Shown piece by piece: positions 41,320-51,334 of a stretch of DNA of 64,000 nucleotides. This DNA is from GCA-002733465 sp039969155 (GTDB taxonomy: Bacteria > Pseudomonadota > Gammaproteobacteria > Enterobacterales > Kangiellaceae). Where the stretch lies: positions 16,726-80,725 of the forward strand of contig JBDVOJ010000116.1 in the NCBI GenBank assembly GCA_039969155.1, given 5' to 3'. Each line of letters starts with the position of its first letter. Positions within the stretch are counted from its first letter, which is position 1. The notes under the pieces are model-generated. The model was given only the letters and a program-made list of their open reading frames with translations. It was not told the origin of the DNA and made no database searches. Position numbers and translations under genes: made by a program.

Positions 41320-43287
41320 ATGCAAAACCAACTACTTGCTATCGTATTGCTGCCACTCATTGCTGCAGTTTTTACTGGACTACTTGGCGGAAAGCTTGCT
41401 CGCGAATGGGCTCATCGTATCACCATCTTAGCGGTCGGTGTCGCTTGTCTTTTATCGATAGATATTGCAATTGACCAGCTTCTCGATGAGGCACAACCAC
41501 TCAATTATAATTTGTACACATGGGCGCAACTCGGTAGTTTTAGTTTAAACATAGGCTTTCTAATTGACGACCTAACTGCAAGTATGATGGCGGTTGTTAC
41601 TTTCGTTTCTTTGATGGTGCACGTTTATACTATTGGTTATATGAAAGATGACCCTGGGTATCAACGCTTCTTTTCATATATATCCCTATTCACTTTCGCA
41701 ATGCTAACTTTGGTCATGTCAAACAACTTTCTGCAGCTGTTTTTCGGTTGGGAAGCAGTTGGTTTGGTTTCGTATCTATTGATTGGTTTTTGGTATAAAA
41801 AACCAACCGCTATTTTTGCGAATTTAAAAGCTTTCCTAGTAAATCGAGTGGGCGATTTTGGTTTCTTATTAGGTATCGCCTGTGTTTACTTGGTATTCGG
41901 AACTCTGGATTATGCTGAAGTTTTTCAACAAATTGCTGCCGGATACAAAGACCTACAGATTCCAGTGACTAGCGAGTTGGCTTGGTCAGCCACAACCTTT
42001 ATGTGTATTGGATTATTTATTGGCGCGATGGGTAAATCCGCCCAAGTGCCGCTGCATGTTTGGTTACCAGATTCAATGGAGGGGCCAACGCCCATATCGG
42101 CACTAATTCATGCGGCGACTATGGTAACAGCCGGTGTTTTTATGGTAGCAAGAATGTCACCGCTGTTTGAACAATCTGAAATAGCACTTAACTTTATTTT
42201 GATTATTGGTGGCACTACTGCTCTCTTTATGGGCTTTTTGGGTGTCATTCAAAATGACATTAAGCGTGTGGTTGCTTATTCAACTCTATCGCAGCTAGGG
42301 TATATGGTAGTCGCCCTTGGTGCTTCAGCCTATTCAGTCGCAATATTTCATTTGTTAACCCATGCGTTTTTCAAAGCGCTATTATTCCTCGGTGCCGGTT
42401 CTGTAATCATTGCCATGCATCATGAACAAGATATGAGAAAAATGGGTAATCTTAAGAAATACATGCCAATCACTTACATTACTATGTTAATTGGGTCTTT
42501 AGCTTTGATAGGTACCCCTCTTTTCTCTGGTTTCTATTCCAAAGATGCGATTATAGAGGCTGTTCATTTCTCTCAGCTTAGCGCAGCTTCCTATGCTTAT
42601 ATATGTGTTTTAGTTGGCGTATTTTTTACCGCACTCTACAGCTTTAGGTTATTTTTCATGGTTTTTCATACCGAAGAACGGATGGATGATGAGACCAAAT
42701 CGCACTTGAAAGAAACGCCAGCAGTTGTTTGGATGCCGCTCGTTGCGTTAGCAATCCCATCCGTCATTGTGGGATATTTTTTAGCGCCAAGTATTTTGTC
42801 AGGCGAATATTTTGACGGAGCTATTACGGTTGCTGAAAATCATAATACTCTGGCACCCATTGTTGAACACTATCAACACCCTTTTAGTCTCGCTTTATCT
42901 TCCTACGCGCATTGGCCACTTTGGTTGGCGATACTCGGTGTGTTGACGGCTTATGTCTTCGTTGTAATGAAACCGAATTTAGCGAACAATTTTAAGAAAA
43001 TACTGGGGCCGATTAATCATGTACTCGAAAATAATTATTACTTTGACAAGATATATATTAATTATTTCTCAGCGGGGGGCGTTGGACTCGGAAATAAATT
43101 CTGGCAGTGGATCGATGTTGCAATAATCGATGGCGTTATGGTCAATGGGACCGCGAAGTTGATGGCAGGTATTTCGGCAAGGGTTCGAAAGGTTCAAAGT
43201 GGTTATCTCTATCATTATGTATTTGTGATGGTATTTGGGTTATTGGTGTTATTGGGCTGGTTGTATTGGCGAGCGCTAAACGGGTAG
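41320..43287 (+). CDS. nuoL: NADH-quinone oxidoreductase subunit L
   Basis: A 655-residue antiporter-like proton pump of complex I, the distal ND5 subunit. About 14-16 helices are visible. Key blocks are NNFLQLFFGWEAVGLVSYLLIGFW (with the helix-5 glutamate), GKSAQVPLHVWLPDSMEGPTPISALIHAATMVTAGV and TLSQLGYMVVALG. A long lateral helix region lies near the C-terminus (about 540-610). Length is typical of the family. Confidence 0.97.
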   Translation: MQNQLLAIVLLPLIAAVFTGLLGGKLAREWAHRITILAVGVACLLSIDIAIDQLLDEAQPLNYNLYTWAQLGSFSLNIGFLIDDLTASMMAVVTFVSLMVHVYTIGYMKDDPGYQRFFSYISLFTFAMLTLVMSNNFLQLFFGWEAVGLVSYLLIGFWYKKPTAIFANLKAFLVNRVGDFGFLLGIACVYLVFGTLDYAEVFQQIAAGYKDLQIPVTSELAWSATTFMCIGLFIGAMGKSAQVPLHVWLPDSMEGPTPISALIHAATMVTAGVFMVARMSPLFEQSEIALNFILIIGGTTALFMGFLGVIQNDIKRVVAYSTLSQLGYMVVALGASAYSVAIFHLLTHAFFKALLFLGAGSVIIAMHHEQDMRKMGNLKKYMPITYITMLIGSLALIGTPLFSGFYSKDAIIEAVHFSQLSAASYAYICVLVGVFFTALYSFRLFFMVFHTEERMDDETKSHLKETPAVVWMPLVALAIPSVIVGYFLAPSILSGEYFDGAITVAENHNTLAPIVEHYQHPFSLALSSYAHWPLWLAILGVLTAYVFVVMKPNLANNFKKILGPINHVLENNYYFDKIYINYFSAGGVGLGNKFWQWIDVAIIDGVMVNGTAKLMAGISARVRKVQSGYLYHYVFVMVFGLLVLLGWLYWRALNG

Positions 43288-43325
43288 ATGGAAAGAAATA
43301 CTTTAAACGGGTTTAAACAAAAATA

Positions 43326-44861
43326 ATGTTAGAAAATTTACCTATCTTAAGTTTGTTGATTTGGGTTCCTATTGCAGGAGCAGGGCTGATCATTTTCGCA
43401 ACCGGTCAGAAGAATCCACAAGCAACCCAATGGCTAGCTTTGCTGACAGCTGCTGCAACTTTTGCTTTGAGCCTAGTTGCGCTTAACGGTTTTGACTACA
43501 GTCGTTTTTATATTCAGTTAATTGAGGATAAAGCATGGATTGAAACGCTTGATATTCGCTACTCTCTGGGTGTTGACGGGATTTCGTTACCGCTGATTGT
43601 GTTGACCTCGTTAATGACGTTGGTTGTGATCATTTCTAGTTGGAACAATATTAAATTAAGAGCATCTCATTATTTAGCGGCATTTTTAATTATGTGTGGT
43701 TTGATGAATGGTGTTTTTGCTGCAACCGATGCGATTTTGTTTTATGTCATGTGGGAAGCAATGCTCGTTCCAATGTTTTTGATCATTGGTATTTGGGGCG
43801 GACCTAATCGAATTTACGCCACACTAAAATTCTTTATTTACACATTCTTTGGCTCAGTATTTTTGCTTATCGCTCTAATTTATTTGGGTAACAAAACCGA
43901 TAGTTTTAATATTTTTAAAATGCATCAACTAATTATTGATGCCGATACCCAATTACTTATTTTCTTCGCGTTCTTAATCGCATTCGCAATCAAAGTACCT
44001 ATGTGGCCAGTGCATACTTGGTTACCTGATGCTCATGTTCAGGCACCTACTGGGGGATCAGTGATCTTAGCAGCAATTATGTTGAAGATGGGAACTTACG
44101 GTTTTATTAGATTTATGCTGCCAATCGTGCCAGATGCCTCGATAGAAATGGCGAATGTGATGATTGTATTGTCTTTGATTGCAGTAGCGTATATTGGTTT
44201 TGTGGCGCTAGCTCAAAGTGATATGAAGAAGCTGATTGCTTACTCATCGATTGCTCATATGGGCTTTGTTACTCTTGGTTTGTTTATTAGTTTTTCTTTA
44301 CTTGCCAATCAACATGTGGATGCGGCAATCATGGGAATACAAGGCGCGCTAATTCAAATGATTTCCCATGGATTTATCTCAGGCGCATTATTCTTATGCA
44401 TTGGAGTTTTATACGATCGAATGCACTCAAGAGAGATCCAAGATTATGGCGGTGTGGTTAACCGAATGCCTAAGTTTGCAATGTTTTTCATGATATTTGC
44501 CATGGCAAATGCTGGCCTCCCTGGCACATCAGGGTTTGTTGGTGAGTTTATGGTCATTTTAGCAAGTTTCCAGGTGAGCTTTTGGATTGCCGCTGTGGGC
44601 GGTTTAACATTAATCTTGGCAGCAGCTTATACTTTATGGATGTACAAACGAGTCATGTTTGGCGACGTAGCTAATGACAAAGTCGCAGCTCTCGAGGACA
44701 TTAATTCGCGCGAGACAATTGTCTTAGTCATATTGGCATTGTTAGTTCTGGTATTCGGTTTCTGGCCGGCTTATTTACTAGAAGTCATGGCTCCAAGTGT
44801 ACAACACTTAATTGACTGTAATTTGGTTTCCAAACTTTCTCCAGAAGGGATGTGTTCGTAA
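43326..44861 (+). CDS. nuoM: NADH-quinone oxidoreductase subunit M
   Basis: A 511-residue ND4-type antiporter-like subunit. Motifs: YSLGVDGISLPLIVLTSLM, FYVMWEAMLVPMFLIIGIWGG (with the membrane glutamate), KVPMWPVHTWLPDAHVQAPTGGSVILAAIMLKMGTYG and IAYSSIAHMGFV. It follows nuoL by 38 bases. Its stop overlaps the nuoN start by one base (TAATG). Confidence 0.97.
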   Translation: MLENLPILSLLIWVPIAGAGLIIFATGQKNPQATQWLALLTAAATFALSLVALNGFDYSRFYIQLIEDKAWIETLDIRYSLGVDGISLPLIVLTSLMTLVVIISSWNNIKLRASHYLAAFLIMCGLMNGVFAATDAILFYVMWEAMLVPMFLIIGIWGGPNRIYATLKFFIYTFFGSVFLLIALIYLGNKTDSFNIFKMHQLIIDADTQLLIFFAFLIAFAIKVPMWPVHTWLPDAHVQAPTGGSVILAAIMLKMGTYGFIRFMLPIVPDASIEMANVMIVLSLIAVAYIGFVALAQSDMKKLIAYSSIAHMGFVTLGLFISFSLLANQHVDAAIMGIQGALIQMISHGFISGALFLCIGVLYDRMHSREIQDYGGVVNRMPKFAMFFMIFAMANAGLPGTSGFVGEFMVILASFQVSFWIAAVGGLTLILAAAYTLWMYKRVMFGDVANDKVAALEDINSRETIVLVILALLVLVFGFWPAYLLEVMAPSVQHLIDCNLVSKLSPEGMCS

Positions 44862-46300
44862 TGGCCGAATCAATAAACTACTCTATTATTTCGTCCGAAA
44901 TATTCTTATTGGTCGCGCTTTGCGTGATTATGATCGTCGACTTATTCCAACGTGATAAAGAAAGAAAACTCACTTTTATGCTCACTCAAGGCTCGTTGCT
45001 TACCTTGTTTGTTATTGGAGCACAACAACTTGGAATAAGTTCGCAAGTTGGATTTTCTCAGCATTGGGTGATCGACCAATTTTCAGTTGTGCTTAAGCTT
45101 GCTATTTATTTGACGGCATTCTTGTCATTGCTATATGCGCGACCTTTCATCAGAGAAAGAAATTTAATGCGAGGCGAGTATTACTTGCTTACATTATTCT
45201 CAGTGCTCGGAATGATGGTGATGGTTTCAGCTGGTAGCCTATTGATAATCTATTTAGGTCTTGAGCTTCTGTCGCTGTCTCTATATGCGTTGGTTGCATT
45301 ACAAAGAGATTCAAACGACGCGTCAGAAGCAGCAGTCAAGTATTTTGTTATGGGGGGATTGGCTTCAGGTTTTTTACTTTATGGAATTTCGTTAATTTAC
45401 GGAATGACAGGGACAATCATTATTTCTGACATCGCAAATTACCTCACTGCGAACGAAGCCAACTTAATGATCCAATTTGGCTTAGTTTTTATCGTTGTGG
45501 GGATTGCGTTTAAGTTTGGTGCTGCACCTTTTCATATGTGGTTACCCGATATTTATCATGGTTCGCCAAGCTCTATCACCGCCTATATTTCCAGTGTTCC
45601 GAAAATCGCTGCGTTTGGTATGGCATTTAGAGTTTTAGATAGTAGCTTTGCTGCTGCTGCGGAGCACTGGACACCAATGATAATGATTATCGCTATGTTG
45701 TCAGTGATTCTAGGTAATATCGTGGCGTTGATACAAACCAATCTAAAACGCATGCTTTCCTATTCAGCAATTGCTCACATCGGATATTTCTTATTGGGAA
45801 TCTCTATTGGTACCGATGAAGCCTATTCTGCGGCTATGTTTTATATCATTGTTTATGCCATTATGACCTTGGCTGGATTTGGTATAATTATTTTCATGAG
45901 CAGCGATAAAAAAGACTATCAAAACATCTCTGATCTTAAAGGGATGGGACGCTACCACCCTTGGTATGCATTGATGTTTACAATTGTGATGATATCGATG
46001 GCGGGTATTCCTCCTTTAATTGGTTTTTGGCCGAAACTAGAAATTTTCCGACTATTAGTGATTAATGATCATGTAATTGCCGCCGTTGTAGCGATTGCTT
46101 TTTCTGTCGTCGGACTAGTTTATTATCTGAAAGTAGTTAAAGAAATGTTTTTTGTCGACGCAACCGTTAGTCCTAACGTTTCAAAAAGTCGCGCTCTCAA
46201 AATAGCATTAAGTGTTAATTGCATGTTACTCATTATTTTTGGTTTGATGCCGGATCAAATCTATCAGTACTGTATCTCTGCATTCGCAAGTTTAAATTAG
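44861..46300 (+). CDS. nuoN: NADH-quinone oxidoreductase subunit N
   Basis: A 479-residue ND2-type proton-pumping subunit. Visible blocks are YLGLELLSLSLYALVALQR (with Glu), FKFGAAPFHMWLPDIYHGSPSSITAYISSVPKIAAF and SYSAIAHIGYFLLG. The start used is the ATG overlapping the nuoM stop, with AAGGG 11 bases before. An in-frame GTG nine bases earlier is less likely. This is the last nuo gene, but a channel gene follows after only 18 bases. Confidence 0.96.
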   Translation: MAESINYSIISSEIFLLVALCVIMIVDLFQRDKERKLTFMLTQGSLLTLFVIGAQQLGISSQVGFSQHWVIDQFSVVLKLAIYLTAFLSLLYARPFIRERNLMRGEYYLLTLFSVLGMMVMVSAGSLLIIYLGLELLSLSLYALVALQRDSNDASEAAVKYFVMGGLASGFLLYGISLIYGMTGTIIISDIANYLTANEANLMIQFGLVFIVVGIAFKFGAAPFHMWLPDIYHGSPSSITAYISSVPKIAAFGMAFRVLDSSFAAAAEHWTPMIMIIAMLSVILGNIVALIQTNLKRMLSYSAIAHIGYFLLGISIGTDEAYSAAMFYIIVYAIMTLAGFGIIIFMSSDKKDYQNISDLKGMGRYHPWYALMFTIVMISMAGIPPLIGFWPKLEIFRLLVINDHVIAAVVAIAFSVVGLVYYLKVVKEMFFVDATVSPNVSKSRALKIALSVNCMLLIIFGLMPDQIYQYCISAFASLN

Positions 46301-46318
46301 AATTATTAAGGTATTCTC

Positions 46319-47413
46319 ATGGAATGGATGCAAGCTATTATTCAGGAATATTTGCCCTTTATTTCTGAAGACCGTTTAATTCAATCGTCTTTGATATTCT
46401 TTTTTGGTGCTGTTGTCGCTACCATAGTGATTTTTGTGATTCAGCGAATTCAAATTATTGGTACCAAGCGAACTAATAATCCGGTAGATGATCATATACT
46501 GGAGGTGTTAAAGCGTCCCGTTAGAAACAGTATCATCATTATCGGAACTCGGCTGGCTATTGGCCACTCGCAGCTTCTTGAGAAAGACTCCCTTTATTTA
46601 GAAATTATCGAATCAATCCTTCTGACCATTGTGATTTTTTATTGGTTTCGATTTGTTATTAACGTGTCTCATTATGTTCTTAACTATTTAAGCCATAGCA
46701 ATCGTAAAGTTAAAATAGTTCAGAAACACACCTTACCGCTTTTCGATAATCTTGCCGCGATTATTTTTTATGCCATGGGCATATACTTCCTTTTAATCGC
46801 TTGGAATATCGACATATCTGCATGGTTGGCTTCCGCTGGTATCTTGGGGCTTGCTCTCAGTTTTGCAGCTAAAGACACTCTTGCTAATTTATTTGCAGGT
46901 GTATTTATTTTGGCAGATAGTCCCTACAAGTTAGGAGATTATATTGTTTTGGATAGCGGTGAGCGCGGCGAAGTAACCCACATCGGAATCAGAAGCACGC
47001 GAATACTGACCCGTTCAGACGTAGAAATAACAATCCCGAATGCGATTATGGGTAATACAAAAATCACCAATGAAACGGCGGGACCACATAAAAAATATCG
47101 TATTCGAATACAAATTGCTTGCGCATATGGAGAGGACGTTGCAAGAGTTAGAAAGGCGTTAATGGAAATTGCTGAAGCTGCAGAGAATATTGAAAAATCG
47201 CCGGAGCCTCGAGTTCGTTTTAGAACGTTTGGAGATTCCGGGCTCAATTTTGAATTGCTGTGCTGGGTTTCAGAGCCTGTATTACGAGGTAGGGTAAGTG
47301 ACTCGCTCAATGAAGCTGTATACAACAAGTTTCTTGAACAAAAAATCGAAATACCTTTTCCACAACGCGATGTTAATATTCGTTCGATGCCTAACAATTT
47401 TAAGACTGAATGA
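46319..47413 (+). CDS. Mechanosensitive channel MscS-family protein
   Basis: A 364-residue membrane protein. About four hydrophobic helices precede the pore helix: WLASAGILGLALSFAAKDTLANLFAGVFILADSPYKLGD is the MscS TM3/beta-domain signature, followed by VLDSGERGEVTHIGIRSTRI and the C-terminal alpha/beta domain. It would release solutes under hypo-osmotic shock. It begins 18 bases after nuoN with an AAGG ribosome site and no terminator between, so it may be cotranscribed with complex I. A functional link is not established. Confidence 0.9.
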   Translation: MEWMQAIIQEYLPFISEDRLIQSSLIFFFGAVVATIVIFVIQRIQIIGTKRTNNPVDDHILEVLKRPVRNSIIIIGTRLAIGHSQLLEKDSLYLEIIESILLTIVIFYWFRFVINVSHYVLNYLSHSNRKVKIVQKHTLPLFDNLAAIIFYAMGIYFLLIAWNIDISAWLASAGILGLALSFAAKDTLANLFAGVFILADSPYKLGDYIVLDSGERGEVTHIGIRSTRILTRSDVEITIPNAIMGNTKITNETAGPHKKYRIRIQIACAYGEDVARVRKALMEIAEAAENIEKSPEPRVRFRTFGDSGLNFELLCWVSEPVLRGRVSDSLNEAVYNKFLEQKIEIPFPQRDVNIRSMPNNFKTE

Positions 47414-47475
47414 AACGATTTATCTAGCAACGTCTAGAGTTTTAAACTAAGAACCTCTTGTTGTTTAGGCCCAGA

Positions 47476-48531
47476 TTAGTCCTTGGGTTTACTTGCAATT
47501 GAATTTGAAAGCCTATCTAATAATACCTCTGTATCTTCCCAGCCTAGACATCCATCAGTGATGCTTTGGCCAAAATTAACAGCTTTACCTTGAATTAGTT
47601 TTTGTTGACCTTCTTGTAAAAAGCTCTCAACCATCACTCCGAAAATTGCCGACTGACCCTGGCTTATTTGGTGACAAATATCATCGCAAACGTCTAACTG
47701 CTTCTTAAATTGCTTTTGGCTGTTAGCATGGCTGAAATCGACCATCAATTTAGGGTTTAACTTCGCCGATTTTAGTTGTTTAGAAATGAATTCAATATCC
47801 TCGCTAAAGTAATTAGGTTTCTTACCGCCACGAAGAATGACATGACAATCTTGATTTCCTGTCGTTTTGACAATTGCTGAATGACCAAATTTTGTGACTG
47901 ACAGAAAATGGTGCGAGCTACTTGCCGCGCCAATAGCATCAAGTGCGACTCTGATACTGCCATCAGTGCCATTCTTAAAGCCAACAGGACAGGACAAGCC
48001 TGAAGCCAATTCCCTATGTACCTGAGACTCTGTGGTTCTGGCGCCAATAGCTCCCCAGGACATCAAATCTGCAATGTATTGTGGGGTAATCATATCTAAA
48101 TACTCACCTGCAGTGGGTAGGCCGAGTGAATTGATATCTACCAGTAGTTTTCTAGCTAATCTTAATCCATCGTTGATTTTGTAGCTGTTATCTAAATGGG
48201 GGTCATTGATAAGGCCTTTCCAGCCAACCGTGGTTCGTGGTTTTTCAAAATATACCGGCATGACCACTTCGAGAGTATCTTGGTATTTATCCCTCAGCTG
48301 TTTGAGCTTTCCCGCGTACAACAGTGCCGCCTCGGGATCATGAATCGAGCAAGGGCCAATAATTACTAGAAGACGATTATCTTTATTATTCAATAACTTA
48401 TGGATAGACTCCCGCCCCAAAAAAACTGTTTGCTTGGCTTTTTCTGTAGCGGGGTGTTTCTCTAATAGAGCTATCGGCGGAAGTAACTCTTTGATTTGGT
48501 CGATTCTTAAATCGTCAGTTTGATAAGGCAT
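47476..48531 (-). CDS. aroG: 3-deoxy-7-phosphoheptulonate synthase (class I)
   Basis: A 351-residue DAHP synthase condensing phosphoenolpyruvate and erythrose 4-phosphate, the first step of the shikimate pathway. Motifs: DLRIDQIKELLPPIALLEKHP (N-terminal regulatory arm), VIIGPCSIHDPEAAL, FEKPRTTVGWKGLINDP, GARTTESQ and VDFSHANSQK. The ATG at 48531 aligns with the E. coli AroG start; in-frame ATG 48537 and TTG 48540 would add two or three residues. Overall similarity is to AroG, but which amino acid inhibits it cannot be decided by eye. It is convergent with the MscS-like gene. Confidence 0.93.
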   Translation of the reverse strand: MPYQTDDLRIDQIKELLPPIALLEKHPATEKAKQTVFLGRESIHKLLNNKDNRLLVIIGPCSIHDPEAALLYAGKLKQLRDKYQDTLEVVMPVYFEKPRTTVGWKGLINDPHLDNSYKINDGLRLARKLLVDINSLGLPTAGEYLDMITPQYIADLMSWGAIGARTTESQVHRELASGLSCPVGFKNGTDGSIRVALDAIGAASSSHHFLSVTKFGHSAIVKTTGNQDCHVILRGGKKPNYFSEDIEFISKQLKSAKLNPKLMVDFSHANSQKQFKKQLDVCDDICHQISQGQSAIFGVMVESFLQEGQQKLIQGKAVNFGQSITDGCLGWEDTEVLLDRLSNSIASKPKD

Positions 48532-48765
48532 AGACATCAAGCATTAAAATTACAGTCATTTTGTGACAGTATTATTCGATAAAACCGGATTGAATGCCAA
48601 CCATATCCTCTTTATGGATCAATAAGTTATTACAAACAACGATACAATTATTGCTTAGATGTACTATTTAATACGGTTTGGGGCAATATAATGTTGATTT
48701 AAACTGAGATAACCTCAATTTTCTTGTATCATACGCAGCTTAAAACTTTCTAATGAGAACGCTCG

Positions 48766-51240
48766 TTGAGTACTAGACGTTTCACACAATTTTCTGGCAC
48801 TAAAGCTATAAACAAAACTGCATTATTGGTTGCTATTGTGGCTCATAATTGTGGTGTGCTGTCAGTAAATGCTCAAGAGCAAGATAAAGATGAGAAGCAA
48901 AGCACTTCCTCGACCTTGTTTGAATCAAGATTCTCTTCCTCCTTGAACAGCCGCCAAATTGAGGTGTTTAACTACTGTGCCGGAGACACCGACGCCAATG
49001 AATCAAACGGTGTTCGAGTTGGCGAATCTGCAATTACTAGCAGTGATGATAAAACTGTGCTGTTAACCGCGGACAGAGTCCCGCAAAATAATGAAACTAC
49101 ATTGGCCTTAGAAGGCAATGTTTCAATGACCAGCGCGAGCTCTCAACTGAAAGCTGATCGATTAATTAATGATAAGATTAAGCAAGAAATAATTGCTAAC
49201 GGTGGTGTCTCGGTCGAAACTAGTGATTCGTTATTGAAAGCTGAGAGTTTTATTGGAAATCAGCAAACCAAACGCTCCAAGCTTAATGATGTTGATTTCC
49301 ATTTCTTCGCTAACAATGCCAATGGCAAAGCGGAGTCTATCGAAACCAATGAGAACAATGTAGCCACTTTGAAAGAGCTTACATACAGCACTTGTCCAAC
49401 AAATAATGAAAGCTGGCGTTTTTCAGCATCGGAACTACAACTTGATCAAGAGTCGGGTTGGGGCGAAGCCTGGGGAATGTGGTTAAAGGTAAAAGGGATC
49501 CCGGTATTTTATTTTCCTTATGTTAATTTTCCACTAGGAGAGCAGCGTAAAACAGGAATATTGCAGCCTGCGTTAAGTAATGATGATAAAAATGGGTTTG
49601 ATGTACTGTTGCCTTTCTATTGGAATATAGCACCCAATTCAGATGCAACCTTTAATTTAAGAAGTATACAAAACCGAGGCTCACAGTTCGGAACTGAGAT
49701 CCGATACTTATCAGAGCAGTCTAGGAGTGAACTTTCATTTGAGTGGTTAGCAGATGATCGTCTTGTAAATTCTCTTTTAGCCGCAGACCCGACATTGGCG
49801 GATGGGAGGTACGGGCTGGCCGAAGATCGTTGGGCATTATCTTTTAATAGTCAATTCAACCTAAATGAAAATTGGTCGGGTAATATCAATGCTAGTAAGG
49901 TCAGTGACCGAGACTATTTTACCGACTTAGGTGCCGGGGCCATTGACTCCTATGGTACCAATAGCCAAACTCAATTGGTCAGTCAATTTGATTTTTCTTA
50001 CCAAGACGAGATTTGGCTTTTTTCTTTTTTAGCTGAGTCTACCCAATCTTTAGTGGGAGCCGAGCCCTATAGAATTTTGCCTAGTTTTATCGCAAGCGCT
50101 GATTATTATCATCAAGATAGCGGATTACACTGGCAGTTTGAAAGCGATTTGACACGTTACTCTCATACCGATATGTCACAGATCGAAGGTGTTCGGTTTA
50201 ATATCCAACCATCTATCAGTTATCCAGTGAGAACGACCTATTCATGGTTTACACCCAAGTTGAGTTATCAATCGACTCGATACCAGCAAGATAATTTCAC
50301 CAGTGGAATAGACGACACCTTGAGTCGTAATTTGCCTATTTTTAGTATCGATAGTGGGTTGTTTTTTGACAGAAGCATTAAGTTGAACGAAAAGTCGGTC
50401 ACCCACAGTTTGGAACCGAGAGCATTTTACGCTTACATTCCTTACAGGGAACAACAGCAAATCAATAATTTTAGTAGTCGATTGCCAGAGTTTTCATTCT
50501 CTCAATTGTGGCAGGCTAATCGCTTTGCCGGCGACGATCGTGTCGGTGACACCAACCATGTAGCATTTGCTCTGACCAATCGATTTACTGATGAGCAAAC
50601 GGGCGAACAGTTGTTTGCCTTTTCTTTCGGAAGAAAGAACTACTTTGAAGACCGTCGAGTGCTACTTGATGAAGTTAATCGCAGTGAAATCTCGACTCAT
50701 TCAACCTGGTTAGCAGAGTTAAGCTACCAACCGAGTCCCCAAATCGAGCTAAGTGGATTTATTGAATGGAGTGATGATAATCGGGATTCAAATATCAATA
50801 GCGGAACAAATTTAGCAAGAAGTCAGATAAAATTTGAACCCAAGCCCGATCATATTGTCAATTTATCTCACAGGCTCAGGAATAAAGACGGCTTTAATAA
50901 TGAAGAATTGGATTTATCCTTTGCTTGGCCAATAAATGATGAGTGGCGACTCGTGGGAAGATGGTATAATGACCTAGAAAAAGGACGAACTTCCGAGACT
51001 TTATTTGGGTTTGAATATCAATCATGTTGTTTTGCTATTAATCTGGTGACTCGTCGTTACTTAGATGTCAGGCTGGACGCTTTCGGAAATCCAATAGCTG
51101 GAGGGAACGCAGCCTCACCAGACGAATTCAATAGCGGTATAGAGCTTCAATTCGTTTTTAAAGGTTTTGGCAGTGCAGGTAACGATGTTTCACGCCTGTT
51201 AGAAAAAAGTATTCGAGGATATCGTGCTCGAAATGAATAG
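48766..51240 (+). CDS. lptD: LPS-assembly protein LptD
   Basis: An 824-residue outer-membrane protein that inserts lipopolysaccharide into the outer leaflet with LptE. It starts at TTG (no nearby ATG) and has a signal peptide (KTALLVAIVAHNCGVLSVNA). The N-terminal OstA/LptA-like domain (LTADRVPQNNETTLALEGNVSM, about 95-190) is followed by a large beta barrel with the GWGEAWGMWLKVKGIPVFYFPYVNFPLG signature. Cysteines at about 68 and 212 and a pair near 750 (YQSCCFAIN) fit the family's rearranging disulfides. surA follows after 94 bases. Confidence 0.94.
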   Translation: MSTRRFTQFSGTKAINKTALLVAIVAHNCGVLSVNAQEQDKDEKQSTSSTLFESRFSSSLNSRQIEVFNYCAGDTDANESNGVRVGESAITSSDDKTVLLTADRVPQNNETTLALEGNVSMTSASSQLKADRLINDKIKQEIIANGGVSVETSDSLLKAESFIGNQQTKRSKLNDVDFHFFANNANGKAESIETNENNVATLKELTYSTCPTNNESWRFSASELQLDQESGWGEAWGMWLKVKGIPVFYFPYVNFPLGEQRKTGILQPALSNDDKNGFDVLLPFYWNIAPNSDATFNLRSIQNRGSQFGTEIRYLSEQSRSELSFEWLADDRLVNSLLAADPTLADGRYGLAEDRWALSFNSQFNLNENWSGNINASKVSDRDYFTDLGAGAIDSYGTNSQTQLVSQFDFSYQDEIWLFSFLAESTQSLVGAEPYRILPSFIASADYYHQDSGLHWQFESDLTRYSHTDMSQIEGVRFNIQPSISYPVRTTYSWFTPKLSYQSTRYQQDNFTSGIDDTLSRNLPIFSIDSGLFFDRSIKLNEKSVTHSLEPRAFYAYIPYREQQQINNFSSRLPEFSFSQLWQANRFAGDDRVGDTNHVAFALTNRFTDEQTGEQLFAFSFGRKNYFEDRRVLLDEVNRSEISTHSTWLAELSYQPSPQIELSGFIEWSDDNRDSNINSGTNLARSQIKFEPKPDHIVNLSHRLRNKDGFNNEELDLSFAWPINDEWRLVGRWYNDLEKGRTSETLFGFEYQSCCFAINLVTRRYLDVRLDAFGNPIAGGNAASPDEFNSGIELQFVFKGFGSAGNDVSRLLEKSIRGYRARNE

Positions 51241-51334
51241 ATCAGATCATCTTAAAGTCCGAAAAGTTGATTGGTTTTGGTAGTAGTTTATATTCCCTTA
51301 CTGGGTAAATGAAAAGAAGTAAATTGGTTAATCA

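Noticed and set aside
48541..48765. Sigma-E promoter for lptD
   Set aside because: No convincing GGAACTT...TCTGA pair at usable spacing. AAACTT near 48742 is too close to the start, and a lone TATAAT at 48687 lacks a good -35.
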